From the NCBI GenBank assembly GCA_028287785.1, contig JAQBOZ010000017.1, forward strand, positions 1 to 64,000: DNA of 64,000 bases, given 5' to 3'. The translations under genes were made by a program, and so were the position numbers. This stretch comes from Chlorobiota bacterium. Lineage in GTDB: Bacteria; Bacteroidota; Ignavibacteria; OLB7. This document shows, one piece after another, positions 1 to 10,214 of this stretch (positions are counted from its first letter, which is position 1; every line of letters begins with the position of its first letter). Below the pieces are notes generated by a model. It had not been told where the DNA came from. It did no database searches and saw only the letters and a list, made by a program, of their open reading frames with translations.

Positions 1-3000
1 CGCTCTGACGGAGAGCCACGCCACCGGCGACCACTTCGCCGCTCACGCCGCTGACCGCGTTGAGGTCCACATTTCCGCCGATCGTCACATCCTCATGACC
101 CCCCCTGGTCCCCTGCGTCGGGTTGTCGCCACCGAATCGTGCACTTGTTCCCGTTCCGCTCAGCGCCACCACCTTCAGGCCTGATGTAGCATCGCTCCCA
201 ATCGTCAACGTCGAGGTTGCGGTACCGGCAACGATGGGACTATAGGTCACTTCGAGATATTCCGTCTGTCCGGCATTCAACACCAGACGAGGCAGAGTTC
301 CCAGCGTGAAGTCGCTCGCGGTGGCACCGCTGATGATCGGCTTGGTCAACGTCACCGGAAGCGTCCCGATGTTCGTGATCGTCACCGTCTGACGGTTGAA
401 CTTTCCTGCTTTCGTGTCGAAGTTCAACGTCGTCGTGCTCACCGCGAGATCGCGCGTTCCGCTGACGCCGGTCACGATCGCGTCCACCGTGTCACCACTC
501 GACAGCACAAGACGAACCTTCACCGTCCGTGGGCCAGGCGTTCCGCTTCCCGGAGCAAAGACGATTCCGAGATCCAGCCGCTCGCCGGGGAAGAGATCCT
601 TCGGCAGCGTCGGCCATGCGTTCAATCCATCCATCTTGAAGTCCGCCGTGTCAGCCCCGTCGATCAACACCTGCGTGATCCTGATCGGGTTGCTGGCAGT
701 GTTCTCCAGATAAACCACGCCACGCTTCTGGTCAGCGGTTCCGCCACCAATCAGCGCCGAGCCGAGATCCAGGTTGCTGGCGGTAAGGCTCATCGGGCTG
801 GTGCCGAAGAGATCCAGATAGTAGACGCCACGCAGCGTATGACCCGGCAGAATCACCGTCGAGTCGTTGGTACGCAGCACCAGTGCCGCGCGACGAGCGC
901 CGCCTGTCAGCGGAGCAAAGCTGATCTCGATGGAGTTGTTGGACCCGCCGGCGGGGATGATCAGGTCATTGGTGACCGGATCGATACCGGCGGTCGGCAT
1001 CTTCGAGATGATGAATTCCTTCGCATCGCCGGAGATGACCTGGAGCGAGGAGAGCGAGATCCGCAGATCGCACTGACCAGGATTCGTAATCGTCACGGCC
1101 TTCTTGCTGACCTCGCCAACCTTCGTCGATGGGAAGGTGATGGTATTCGGCAGCCCGCCCTTCGCGTTGTCGGAAAGCTGTGCGCCCTGACCACGTGCGT
1201 AGACAGCGAAGTTGATAATCCCCTCGGTCATCACACCATTCGTGTCACGACCCAGGAAGTTCTGGCCGTTCGTCCGGATGTACAACTGCGCGAATCGCTT
1301 CGACGGCTGCTGGCCGATGAAGTTCAGATAGATCGTCCGCGTCTGTCCCTGACCAACCACGATCGGGTAGACCGGCACTGTCCCCGATTGCTGATCCGAG
1401 ATGAAGTAATCAGCAATCGGAACAAGGCGACCCTGAGCATCGCGACGATTCAGATACTTCGGCGTTCCCTGACCGTACGTCGTGTCGGTTGCGTATGCCT
1501 CGACTCCCGTGATCGTGAACGGACCGTAGCCCACGTTCGTGAACGTCACCGGATACGATGTCGGGGTCCCGCCGACGCAACTGTACTGATTGTTGAACAG
1601 AATCGTGTTCGAGTCCAGCAAAACGCTGTTGATCATCAGCGTACCGCCCGGAGCGGCCGAAATGCCGTTGAGCGGGAACGTCCGCGTCTGACCGGCCGCC
1701 GTCACCTGCAACGTTGCCGGAACGCGACCGAATGTCACCGGCGAAAACCGGATCGTCGGCGTCGTGCTGGCGCCCACGGCCAGACTGCTGGCCGGGAGGA
1801 TTGGGAAGGTGTACTGCGCCGCGCCGGGGCCGGTGATACTGTAGCTGATCGCGGCCACGCCGCTGCTCACATTCGTCAGCGTGAACGGCTGGAAGTCCTG
1901 GAACGTAAAGCGATTGACGGCGGTCTGGTTGAAGAGCGTATCGCCGCTGTTCATCGCCACCGACTGCGCGCCCTGGGCGATGTTGCCCGTGTAGTTGACA
2001 AACGGCGCCTGCGCGTTCAGCGTCACCGTCCGGCTGAAGCCGGCCGCATCGCTGATCAGCAGCGTCGCCGTCCGCACGCCCGTTCCCGTTGGACGGAACG
2101 TGATCGTGGGATTATCGACCTGCCCGTTGGAAAGCGAGCCGTTGATGACCTGCGTTCCGGGGGTGTTGTTGAAATAGTATTCGCTGGCTGCCGGGCCGCT
2201 GATCGACAGCGTGTAATTCCGGATGCACGATGGGTCGGTCATCTTGATCGACAGTGGCGAGTAGATCGTCTGATTTCCGACCTGGGTGGAGAAGTTCGTG
2301 AAGAACAGATCGCCGTTGTTGACCTGGGTGGCCGGTGCGCCGTTGCCCGCGCCGGTACGACCGGTAAGCTGCAGCGAGCAGGGGGTGAACGTGTAGAGAT
2401 CGCCACTGTTGATACGAGTGGCAAGGATATTCACGTTGTTATCGACCGAGACGGTGCTGGCAACCGGGGAACCGCTGGCGAGCGAGACGCTCACGAAGCG
2501 GGAGGGGGAGGCCGCGAGGCCGATCGTTGCCGACATGTTGCCGACACCGCGACCAAGATTGCAGTCGGAAGTGGTCCGCATCTCCGAGTAGAAATACTCG
2601 ATCCTGTTCGATGTTTCGTAGAGGCGGGTCTGGAACGTGCTGTAGTTGCCCGAACGCGAATACAGCTCAAACTTGGTCCACGTAACCGAAAGCACTCTGT
2701 TCGGCGCGGTCCCTGTAAGGTTATAGGAGAGGTACGGCCGTGAAGTACAGTTGCGGCTCTGCGCGCCGCCGGTGATGTAGAGATCGTCCCAATAACATGC
2801 GAGCAGCGGGTAGTAAAGCGACGAATAGTAATTCGCCAGCTGATTATATCCCGTGCTCAGCGGGTAGTTTGTTCCCAGCCCCATAAGCCCGCTGGTGTTG
2901 GCCCAGCAGGTGGTGTAGGTAACGCCATCGAACACAAATGGGAACCCGATGCCGAAGCTGAAGACATTCTGATATCCGCGGATGCCCGCGTATGAAGAAA

Positions 3001-3142
3001 TCAGCCGTATCTCACCAGCATTGGATGCAATCGATCCCGATCCAACCGTAAACGCATACTGGAGCGCCTGACCGTACGAACACTGCACGGATACCGCAAG
3101 CAGCAGAAAGGTTGAGAGTAGGAGGAGTGATAATCGCCTCAT
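1..3142 (-). CDS. Giant secreted choice-of-anchor-D protein, 3' end beyond left edge (probable T9SS cargo)
   Basis: The ORF track omits this gene because it has no stop inside the window. Reading the minus strand from the ATG at 3142 gives at least 1047 uninterrupted residues. They begin with a clear signal peptide (MRRLSLLLLSTFLLLAVSVQ, ending near YGQ), preceded by AGGAG about 8 bases before the ATG. The body is Ser/Thr/Gly-rich beta-sandwich sequence with choice-of-anchor-D style strands such as TNVGYGPFTITGVEAYATD, TITNIGTLPVTLTKP and FAPGSGTPGPRTVKVRL. It is clearly paralogous to the next two genes, sharing for example TGRTGAGNG after a LYTF.PC strand. In relatives such proteins end in a T9SS sorting domain; here that end would lie outside the window. 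Role inferred: exported surface or matrix protein, ligand unknown. The long plus-strand ORF 839-2743 is its shadow. Confidence 0.85.
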   Translation of the reverse strand, partial: MRRLSLLLLSTFLLLAVSVQCSYGQALQYAFTVGSGSIASNAGEIRLISSYAGIRGYQNVFSFGIGFPFVFDGVTYTTCWANTSGLMGLGTNYPLSTGYNQLANYYSSLYYPLLACYWDDLYITGGAQSRNCTSRPYLSYNLTGTAPNRVLSVTWTKFELYSRSGNYSTFQTRLYETSNRIEYFYSEMRTTSDCNLGRGVGNMSATIGLAASPSRFVSVSLASGSPVASTVSVDNNVNILATRINSGDLYTFTPCSLQLTGRTGAGNGAPATQVNNGDLFFTNFSTQVGNQTIYSPLSIKMTDPSCIRNYTLSISGPAASEYYFNNTPGTQVINGSLSNGQVDNPTITFRPTGTGVRTATLLISDAAGFSRTVTLNAQAPFVNYTGNIAQGAQSVAMNSGDTLFNQTAVNRFTFQDFQPFTLTNVSSGVAAISYSITGPGAAQYTFPILPASSLAVGASTTPTIRFSPVTFGRVPATLQVTAAGQTRTFPLNGISAAPGGTLMINSVLLDSNTILFNNQYSCVGGTPTSYPVTFTNVGYGPFTITGVEAYATDTTYGQGTPKYLNRRDAQGRLVPIADYFISDQQSGTVPVYPIVVGQGQTRTIYLNFIGQQPSKRFAQLYIRTNGQNFLGRDTNGVMTEGIINFAVYARGQGAQLSDNAKGGLPNTITFPSTKVGEVSKKAVTITNPGQCDLRISLSSLQVISGDAKEFIISKMPTAGIDPVTNDLIIPAGGSNNSIEISFAPLTGGARRAALVLRTNDSTVILPGHTLRGVYYLDLFGTSPMSLTASNLDLGSALIGGGTADQKRGVVYLENTASNPIRITQVLIDGADTADFKMDGLNAWPTLPKDLFPGERLDLGIVFAPGSGTPGPRTVKVRLVLSSGDTVDAIVTGVSGTRDLAVSTTTLNFDTKAGKFNRQTVTITNIGTLPVTLTKPIISGATASDFTLGTLPRLVLNAGQTEYLEVTYSPIVAGTATSTLTIGSDATSGLKVVALSGTGTSARFGGDNPTQGTRGGHEDVTIGGNVDLNAVSGVSGEVVAGGVALRQS

Positions 3143-3278
3143 AAGTCGACTCCTGGTTAATCTTGGAGATGTGTAAAGAAAACTTGGAAGGAAGGCTTAT
3201 TTGAGGTTGGTAGTTGTTAGCTGCCAACGCGGCCAGGGGAATAGCGATAAATGTAAGGAATTATTGATTTTCTTAATA

Positions 3279-3286
3279 CAAATTTA
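3279..3286 (-). promoter_or_regulatory. Bacteroidetes-type -7 box (TAAATTTG) upstream of the first secreted-protein gene
   Basis: On the minus strand the sequence TAAATTTG fits the TAnnTTTG consensus of the primary sigma factor of Bacteroidetes. A GTG (consensus TTG) sits 19 bases further upstream. It would give a leader of about 130 bases before the ATG at 3142. Confidence 0.4.
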
Positions 3287-3307
3287 TCACGCAATCGACT
3301 AATTTCA

Positions 3308-3339
3308 CCGGCATGGGGAGGGTATCCCCCACATGCCGG
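3308..3339. terminator. Hairpin between two secreted-protein genes
   Basis: CCGGCATG and CATGCCGG form an 8-bp outer stem, with GGGA/TCCC extending it inside. There is no T-run on either side, so it may be a weak or Rho-assisted terminator for the gene ending at 3391, or a processing hairpin. Confidence 0.4.
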
Positions 3340-3390
3340 TAGACAGCTTCAACAGCGGACAATCGCCATTCATTCATGCTGCCTGCGCGA

Positions 3391-6300
3391 TTACCTGACG
3401 ACGATGACCGGCCTGTCCAGCACCATTCCGCCGGATTGGAGGCGGCACTGGTAGACTCCGGCGGGGAATCGGCTCAGATCGAACCGTACCCGCCACGTGC
3501 CCGCCTCCCGCGTTCCCGTTTCCAGAAGCCGGACCATTTCGCCGCGCGCATCGAACAACGCCACCCACACCTCGGAACGCCTGGCAAGCCGATAGATGAA
3601 TTCCGCCACCCCGCGCGCCGGATTCGGCGTGATATCCCCCAGAACAACATCAATAGACCGATCTTCCGTTCTGTCATCACCCGCCTCGGCCGCCGTGCCG
3701 TTCAGCGATACCAGCACCGGAGAGTTTGTTCCATCGCTCTGAATGATCAACGTGCCGCTGGTGGTTCCGACAAATGTGGGGGCATATCGAACCTCGAGAG
3801 CAACCGAATCCTGCGGATCGAGAATCTGTTTCGCCAGAGAGCCCATCGTGAATTTTCCGTCGCGTGACGAAATGATCGGCGTTCCAAGCGTCAACGGCAT
3901 CGTGCCGGTGTTCCTGATCATCACGCTCTGCGGCGGGGAAATGCTCCCCGGCGCGGCCACGAACTGAAGCGATGCCGGGCTTACCGCGATATGGCGAACC
4001 CCCGCAATGCCGTCGAGAGCGGAGGTGATGGTATCGCCGGTCGAGAGCCCCAGCGTCAGAAATGCATGACGGGGACCGGCGGACCGGCCGCCGAGCGGCG
4101 CGAATATCACCTTCAGATCGATCGGTGTTCCGCTCCCCACCACCACCGGCAGGGTGGGCCACGGGACCGCCGGATCAGAAAGGAAATCGGCGGCATCGGC
4201 CCCGCTGATCGTCGCCGATGTGATCGTCGCCGATCCCCCGGAGACTGTCTCGACATGCACGGTTCCATGCCCGTATCCGGCCGGATCGACATCGATCGGG
4301 ATGGTCTTCAGATCAAGATCGTTCACGATCAACGCCGATGGGCTTGAACCGCTCAGATCCAGAATGAATGTCCCCTTTGGCGTGCCCTGAAGCGATGAAT
4401 CGTTGGTGTGCAGCGTAATCGTCCCACGCCTGGCCCCCATCTTCCTCGGGAGAAACCGGACGATGATGGAGGAATCGACAGTGCCGGGAGGAATCAACAG
4501 GCTGTTCGTCGCGGAATCGATCCTTGTCCTGGGGGGCAATCCCACGATACGCCACTCCAGCGGATCATCGGAGAGGGTGGCGAGACCTGTCAGCGAAACC
4601 CGCAGCGTGCAGAGGCTGGGATTCGAGAGGTAGATCGGAAAACGGAGGGAGTCACCGATCGCGGTCGATGGAAACACAACGGTTTTCGGAAGTCCGCTCA
4701 GCGATTTGTCGGAGAGCTTTGCGCCGGCGCCATGCCCCAGCACGGCAAACCCGAGAAGCCCCTCCACCGCGATCCCGTTGGTATCGGCCGTGCTGAAGTT
4801 CGCGGCGGTGGTGCGGAGGAACGCGGCCCCGTAGCGCTTCTCGGAACGCCGGCCGATAAAGGTGAGATAGAGCGTCTTCGATTCCCCCTGCGCGATCGTC
4901 AGAGGATATTTCGGAAGCTGGATTCCCCCGGCCGCCGGCGCATCGGTAAGGATATAGTCTGCAAGCGGAACAGCCTTCCCCTGTGCATCCCTTCGGAGCG
5001 GATAGCGCGTGCTTCCCCCCGGCAGCACGCTGTCGGTGGCGTACACCTCGAACCCGTTGATGGTGAACGACCCGGTGCCGATGTTCGAGATCGTCAGCGG
5101 GAGGGATGGGAGCGCCTCGCCCAGGCATCCCTCCTGATCCCTGAACAGCGCCGTCGTGGAATCGATGGTCGTATTGCCGGATTTGAACATCCCGGCTTTG
5201 GCATTGGAGCCGGCATACAGCAGGAACGTTCTGGACTCCCCGTTTCCCGCGTCCACCACCAGCGTCGCCGGCTGCACGCCGATCCCGGTCGGGATAAACG
5301 TAATCGTCGGGGTTGCGGACTGGTTGTTCGCCAGCGTCGTTCCGGCCTCGATGGAATATTGCCCATTGCCGCCGGTGATGGTATAGGTTATCGGCAGGTT
5401 GCCGCCGCTGGCGTTTGTCAATGTGAATGGCGTGAAGCTCCCCGTTGCGTGAAGCGCGATGTTCATCGCGCCAAGGAGCGTATCCCCGGAGGCCATCAGC
5501 AGCGTCCCCCCTTTCGCGGGATTGCCCGTATAGCTTAGCCGCCCTCCCTGCGCCACAAGATTGTAGCTGGCGATGGGGCCATCCTGATCCGAGAGCGCCA
5601 GCACCGCGCGGCGTGGTCCGGCGGCGGCTGGATGAAACGTGATCGCGATCGTGTCGATCCGCCCGGCCGTCGGCGAAGCGCTCAGCGATGCTGTTCCAGG
5701 GCTCCCGAAGTAATACTCGGAGGCGTTCGCGCCGGTGATCTGAAGAGTGTAGGCGCGCCCGCAGGCCGGATCGCTGGTTCGTAGGTCAAACGGCCTGTAG
5801 GTCACCGTCGAGCCGACCGGCGTCGCGAACCCGTAGAGGAGAAGATCGCCATCGGCCATCGCATCGGTCCCGCCGTTCCCCGCCCCGGTACGCCCGGTTG
5901 GAACAAGCATGCAGGGGGAGAAGGTGTAGAGCGTTCCGGTCGGGATGGCAACGGAGTTGAGGTTGAACCCGTTGTTGGCGGCGGATGTGCTCATGGTGGC
6001 GCTTCCGGCGGCGCCCGGCGTCACGCTCATGAAATCGCCACTGTTCCTGGCAATGCCGATCGATGCCGATGTATTGAAGCAGCCGGTGCCGCTTCCACAG
6101 ACATCGCATGCGCTCATGCGGCCGTAATAGAGTTCGATCTTCCCCGATCCCTCGTACAGCCGCGCCTGAAACGCCCCATAGGAATTCGGCTTGCTGCTGC
6201 TGTTCCAGTAGACATCGACATCCTTCCATTCCACGGTCAGCAGCCGGTTTGGAGCCGTCCCGGAGAGGAGATAGCTGATTTTGGGATGAGCACACGCGCC

Positions 6301-6675
6301 GTTCTGCCCCGCCCCCATGCCGAGATCGTCCCAGAAGGGGGCAATGACCGGATACGTCGGCGACCCGCCGAGAAGATTATCGGAGGAAGAGGTGACGGGA
6401 GTGGCGCCAAGGGAGAGAAGGCCGTTGCTGCTGATGGTGAACTGCGTGTAGCCGGCTCCGCCAAATCTGAACGTGAACCCGATATTCAGCAGACTGCTTG
6501 CCCGATCCTTATTGGTGTTGCGGCTCCCCTGCGTTCCCGTCAGAAATGTGGTCGCACTGGTCATATCCGTCGCAACGCCGGTCCCGACCGAGAAGTTGTA
6601 GCTGGCAAGCTGCGCCATGGCCGACGGAGCGGCAGCGATGACGATGAAAAGGAGGAGGCTGACAAAGCGTTGCAT
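3391..6675 (-). CDS. Giant secreted choice-of-anchor-D protein with T9SS type A sorting domain
   Basis: About 1094 residues. The ORF track extends to 6807, but the ATG at 6675 starts a textbook signal peptide (MQRFVSLLLFIVIAAAPSAM, ending AQ), while the 44 residues before it are hydrophobic junk. The N-terminal third has a WDDLG... surface motif and TGRTGAGNGG, followed by several immunoglobulin-like repeats of the ASH/choice-of-anchor-D kind. The C-terminus (TPNPARGVAEFIYRLARRSE ... GVYQCRLQSGGMVLDRPVIVVR) is a typical T9SS type A sorting domain: an NPA motif followed by a beta-sandwich ending in basic residues. The product is expected to cross the outer membrane by T9SS and be anchored or released at the surface. 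It is a paralogue of both neighbours, and no catalytic motif was seen. Confidence 0.85.
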   Translation of the reverse strand: MQRFVSLLLFIVIAAAPSAMAQLASYNFSVGTGVATDMTSATTFLTGTQGSRNTNKDRASSLLNIGFTFRFGGAGYTQFTISSNGLLSLGATPVTSSSDNLLGGSPTYPVIAPFWDDLGMGAGQNGACAHPKISYLLSGTAPNRLLTVEWKDVDVYWNSSSKPNSYGAFQARLYEGSGKIELYYGRMSACDVCGSGTGCFNTSASIGIARNSGDFMSVTPGAAGSATMSTSAANNGFNLNSVAIPTGTLYTFSPCMLVPTGRTGAGNGGTDAMADGDLLLYGFATPVGSTVTYRPFDLRTSDPACGRAYTLQITGANASEYYFGSPGTASLSASPTAGRIDTIAITFHPAAAGPRRAVLALSDQDGPIASYNLVAQGGRLSYTGNPAKGGTLLMASGDTLLGAMNIALHATGSFTPFTLTNASGGNLPITYTITGGNGQYSIEAGTTLANNQSATPTITFIPTGIGVQPATLVVDAGNGESRTFLLYAGSNAKAGMFKSGNTTIDSTTALFRDQEGCLGEALPSLPLTISNIGTGSFTINGFEVYATDSVLPGGSTRYPLRRDAQGKAVPLADYILTDAPAAGGIQLPKYPLTIAQGESKTLYLTFIGRRSEKRYGAAFLRTTAANFSTADTNGIAVEGLLGFAVLGHGAGAKLSDKSLSGLPKTVVFPSTAIGDSLRFPIYLSNPSLCTLRVSLTGLATLSDDPLEWRIVGLPPRTRIDSATNSLLIPPGTVDSSIIVRFLPRKMGARRGTITLHTNDSSLQGTPKGTFILDLSGSSPSALIVNDLDLKTIPIDVDPAGYGHGTVHVETVSGGSATITSATISGADAADFLSDPAVPWPTLPVVVGSGTPIDLKVIFAPLGGRSAGPRHAFLTLGLSTGDTITSALDGIAGVRHIAVSPASLQFVAAPGSISPPQSVMIRNTGTMPLTLGTPIISSRDGKFTMGSLAKQILDPQDSVALEVRYAPTFVGTTSGTLIIQSDGTNSPVLVSLNGTAAEAGDDRTEDRSIDVVLGDITPNPARGVAEFIYRLARRSEVWVALFDARGEMVRLLETGTREAGTWRVRFDLSRFPAGVYQCRLQSGGMVLDRPVIVVR

Positions 6676-6832
6676 TGGCATGGAAACGTTATGATCGATG
6701 ATATGATGGCGCACGAGGACAGGATTGTCCATCTGGGATGCGACCATCGGGGGGATTGCTGCGACACCGTACAGGATTTGAATGTACAGAATAATTTCAA
6801 CCTCCATGATCCCCTCCTGATCCCCTTACGGC

Positions 6833-6873
6833 AAAAAAAGAAGGGGCCGCCGCTCCATGCGATCAGCCCCTTC
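6833..6873 (-). terminator. Intrinsic terminator after the phytase-like surface protein gene
   Basis: Read on the minus strand, GAAGGGGC pairs with GCCCCTTC and is followed at once by seven T. It sits about 30 bases after the stop at 6903 and ends transcription of that gene before the next signal-peptide gene. Confidence 0.8.
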
Positions 6874-6902
6874 CCGATACTCTGCAAACCTCTGTTTCCC
6901 GA

Positions 6903-9900
6903 CTATCTGACCACGCTCAGCGAACGGTTCAGCACTCTCCCGCCGGCGGTCAGGCGGCAGTGATAGACGCCGCTTGAAAGCATCCCCAGATCAACCATCA
7001 CGCGATGCTCCCCGGCATCGCGCAGGCCGGCGTCCAGCACCCGCACCAGCCGCCCGTCGCCGTCGTATAATTCCAGCGCGACCGAACGTCGATCCGCCAG
7101 CCTGTAGGCAATCGCCACACGATCCCGCGCCGGGTTCGGCGTGCTCTGTTCCAGTGCAACGCCGGCGGCATCCGGGGTTTCAGCATCAGCGGACTCCGAC
7201 AGATCCTGCGCCCTGATATCTCCAGCCCCTCCTCGGGTCGCCGACACCGGCTCATCATCCCGATGTGTATTCGCCGCCGCCGTGCCATCCAGCAGCACGA
7301 TTCCGGGGCCGGATGTGGCATCGCTGCCGATTGTTATCGTGGCCGAGCCTGTCCCGACGGCAACCGGATGGTATGTCACCTCCAGAAATTCCGTCTGTCC
7401 CGGCTGAAGAACCATGCGCGGCAACGAGCCGAACGAGAAATCCGCCGCGCCCGCACCGCCGCTGATCACCGGATACACGAGCGTCAGGGGCATCGTCCCC
7501 ACGTTCGTAATCGGCAGGGTCTGCCTGCTCCGTCCGCTTCCGCCGAGACGGGCATCGAACTTCAGCGATGTGGCGCCCACCGTGATATCGCGCGTGCCGG
7601 CCATGCCGGTCAGCCATGCGGTGATGGTATCGCCGCTCACCAGCACCACCTTCACCATCGCGGAGCGGGGGCCGGGAGTTCCCCCGGCGATCGGGGCGAA
7701 GACGATCCCCAGATCGAGATCCTCCCCAGGCGTCAGCAGCCGTGGAAGCGCCGTCCAGCGACGGGCGGCATCCTCGTGGAATTCGCTGGTGTCGGCGCCG
7801 ACGATGGAGATGGAGATGATCGACGTGGCCGCCGGCGAGCTGTTGGTGACGTGGAGGAGATCATGACGCTGATCGCCGCCGATCAGCGCGATCCCGAAAT
7901 CGATGTTCGTCAGCGAAAGCGTGCTCCTGCCGGTGCCGAAGAGATCCAGATAGTGGATGCCCCGCCCCGCATATCCGTTGGATGGCAGGGTGGAGTCGTT
8001 GCTCCGAAGCGCGATGGTTGCGCGGTGCGAGCCCGGCTGGCGCGGCATGAAACGGACAAGAAGGGAGTCGCGCCCCCCCGGCGGGATCACCCACTCGTTC
8101 GCCGCCATGTCCACGCGGGCGCCGGTTGGGAGGCTCACGATCCGGAACTGGTCGATATCACCCGAGAAGATCCTGAGGTCTGCCATGGCGATACGAAGCT
8201 CGCATATGGCCGGATTTGCTATCGAGAGAACCGCGTCGGTCGAATCACCGACGGTTGCCTCGCGAAAGACGATCGGCAGCGGAAGCCGACCGCTTGCATC
8301 ACCGGCGAGGCGGCTTCCCGTTCCGCGCGCGAAAAGATCGAACACCAGCAGGCCGTACGTCGGCGCCACCGCGCCCGTGTCGAGATCCGAAAAGTTCTGG
8401 GCATTGGTCCTGAGATAGGCGCGGGCAAAGCGCTTGGTGGGACGGGTCGCCGTGAATGTCGCGTAGATGGTCGTTGTGGCTCCGGGAGCGACGATCACCG
8501 GGTTGGTCGGGGAGATGGGGAGGCCGCCCACCTGGGTCGACAGCGAGTAATCTCCCATCGGAATCAGCTTCCCGGCATTGTCCCGGCGCAGCGCATAGCG
8601 GGGCGCGCCCTGGGCGTAGACGGAATCGGTCTCGTAAAAATCCGCCCCCGTAATCGCCAGATCGCGCGTGGAGGGATTGCCTGCCGTGATCGGCGTGGCC
8701 GGCATGCCGCCACCGACGCAACTGGACTGATTGGCGAAGAACACGGTTCCGCTGTTGATGATCTCATCGCCCCGCTTGAGTGTCCCCTGTGCGCCAAGCT
8801 GGTAATCGAGCGGCGCGGAGAGGTGATAGATGACGATGTCCGATGGAATGCCGGTATAGGCCAGCTTGCCATCGGCGTTCGGCGAGATGATGCCGAAATC
8901 GTTGTCGTTGGCGATCGCAATGGTGGTCGGGTTGAGAATCGTCATCCCCTCCGCTTTCTCCAGGCTTACCGGATAGGGGATGTTGCCGGGGCCGGGGTTG
9001 GTCAGATCGATCACCAGCGTCTTGCCGACCGGCGTAAGACCGGCCACCGTGGTGATCTCCGAACGGCTCAGCTCCTCCAATGCCTTGAACGTCTTTGCCC
9101 CCGTCTGAAACACCTCAGTGGTGATGGGCGTCGCGCCCACAAGGGTCACCTTGTAGATCTTCTTGGCGTTCTGCGTTCCGCGGATGCCATGCTCGATAAC
9201 AAGCAGCTCGTTGTTGTTCAGCGCCACCATGTCGCCGACCTTGATATTCCTCCGGCGGAGATCGTTGCCGCCGACGGGATAGCCCGCGTCGATCATGTAG
9301 GCGAACATCCGGCTGATCCCGGTCCCTGGATCATATTCCAGCAGGCGGATCATCTCGGTCTGGTTGGAGGCATCGCCGTTGGCCTTCGTGGTATTGGCGA
9401 AGGAGTTGGCCATCCCGATCTCCAGCGCGGCGTAGATCTTCCCGTTCGGCGTCATCGCAATCGATTCAAACCCCTTGTTGACCACACGCTTCCTGAGGAT
9501 GTCGGGAATGCCGCCGCTTGGCTGCGGACGGAAACGGGCGATCACCTGGCCGGTGGCTGATACGTGGGAGATGCTCGGGCCGTACTCGTCGGAAACCCAG
9601 AATGTGCCGTCGGGAGCGCGGAGCAGCCCCTCGCTGTCGTATCCCCAGTCGTCGTTGGGAAGGACGTTGAGATTGATATCGAGAGCCACCTCGCCGGTGT
9701 TGTAGGGCGGGAGATTGGGGAGGCCGGTTGTCGGCGTGCCATCGGGACGGCGGAGCCTGATCGAGTCGATGATGGCGAGCGTTCCGTTCGCGTTCAGACG
9801 GACCTTCAGGATCGTCGGCGAGAAATCCGGCACGGGAAACACCAGCGCGCTGCCGGAATCGATATTGCCTCCGCGATCCGTGATCGCCCAGAACTCATTG

Positions 9901-10094
9901 CCACCCGCGTAGAAAAGGCCCGAGAGCCCGCCGAGCTTGATGGTGGAAGATCCCTTGAGGTAGGGGGTCGATGCGTCCGGTAGCGTATAGATGCCGGGGG
10001 CGGGAGCCGGGGCCGCGTACTGCGCGCGGGCCGCCGCCGGGATCATCAGAAGAAGGCCGGCCAGGATGGCGGCATGGAGTAATCGGAGGGTCAT
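6903..10094 (-). CDS. Secreted phytase-like (esterase-like) protein with anchor-D repeats and T9SS sorting domain
   Basis: About 1063 residues from the ATG at 10094, which begins the signal peptide MTLRLLHAAILAGLLLMIPA. The ORF-track start at 10127 adds 11 residues and cannot be excluded. Residues about 30-420 resemble the 'esterase-like activity of phytase' family, a beta-propeller: GGLSGLFYAGGNEFWAITDRG, a WGYDSEGLLRAPDGTFWVSDEYGPS segment and NKGFESIAMTPNGKIYAALE. The rest consists of choice-of-anchor-D beta domains like those of the two downstream paralogues. The C-terminus (STPNPARDRVAIAYRLADRR ... NRSLSVVR) is a T9SS sorting domain. A surface hydrolase, possibly phosphate-ester directed, is a reasonable inference, but the substrate is unknown. 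Confidence 0.85.
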   Translation of the reverse strand: MTLRLLHAAILAGLLLMIPAAARAQYAAPAPAPGIYTLPDASTPYLKGSSTIKLGGLSGLFYAGGNEFWAITDRGGNIDSGSALVFPVPDFSPTILKVRLNANGTLAIIDSIRLRRPDGTPTTGLPNLPPYNTGEVALDINLNVLPNDDWGYDSEGLLRAPDGTFWVSDEYGPSISHVSATGQVIARFRPQPSGGIPDILRKRVVNKGFESIAMTPNGKIYAALEIGMANSFANTTKANGDASNQTEMIRLLEYDPGTGISRMFAYMIDAGYPVGGNDLRRRNIKVGDMVALNNNELLVIEHGIRGTQNAKKIYKVTLVGATPITTEVFQTGAKTFKALEELSRSEITTVAGLTPVGKTLVIDLTNPGPGNIPYPVSLEKAEGMTILNPTTIAIANDNDFGIISPNADGKLAYTGIPSDIVIYHLSAPLDYQLGAQGTLKRGDEIINSGTVFFANQSSCVGGGMPATPITAGNPSTRDLAITGADFYETDSVYAQGAPRYALRRDNAGKLIPMGDYSLSTQVGGLPISPTNPVIVAPGATTTIYATFTATRPTKRFARAYLRTNAQNFSDLDTGAVAPTYGLLVFDLFARGTGSRLAGDASGRLPLPIVFREATVGDSTDAVLSIANPAICELRIAMADLRIFSGDIDQFRIVSLPTGARVDMAANEWVIPPGGRDSLLVRFMPRQPGSHRATIALRSNDSTLPSNGYAGRGIHYLDLFGTGRSTLSLTNIDFGIALIGGDQRHDLLHVTNSSPAATSIISISIVGADTSEFHEDAARRWTALPRLLTPGEDLDLGIVFAPIAGGTPGPRSAMVKVVLVSGDTITAWLTGMAGTRDITVGATSLKFDARLGGSGRSRQTLPITNVGTMPLTLVYPVISGGAGAADFSFGSLPRMVLQPGQTEFLEVTYHPVAVGTGSATITIGSDATSGPGIVLLDGTAAANTHRDDEPVSATRGGAGDIRAQDLSESADAETPDAAGVALEQSTPNPARDRVAIAYRLADRRSVALELYDGDGRLVRVLDAGLRDAGEHRVMVDLGMLSSGVYHCRLTAGGRVLNRSLSVVR

Positions 10095-10214
10095 GGGTAT
10101 GAGCGTAAGATATTGAGTGCTGTTCATTTCCCCGTGTGGGGAACACGCAAACCTAGCCCATGAACCTTGGCTGAATTTTACCGCAACGTTATGATTCGAT
10201 AACCTGGTCGGAAT

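Noticed and set aside
839-2743. 634-residue plus-strand ORF
   Set aside because: Shadow of the minus-strand secreted-protein gene; the sequence is Arg/His-rich and shows no family motif.
7263-9560. 765-residue plus-strand ORF
   Set aside because: Antisense shadow of the phytase-like gene, caused by high G+C codon bias.
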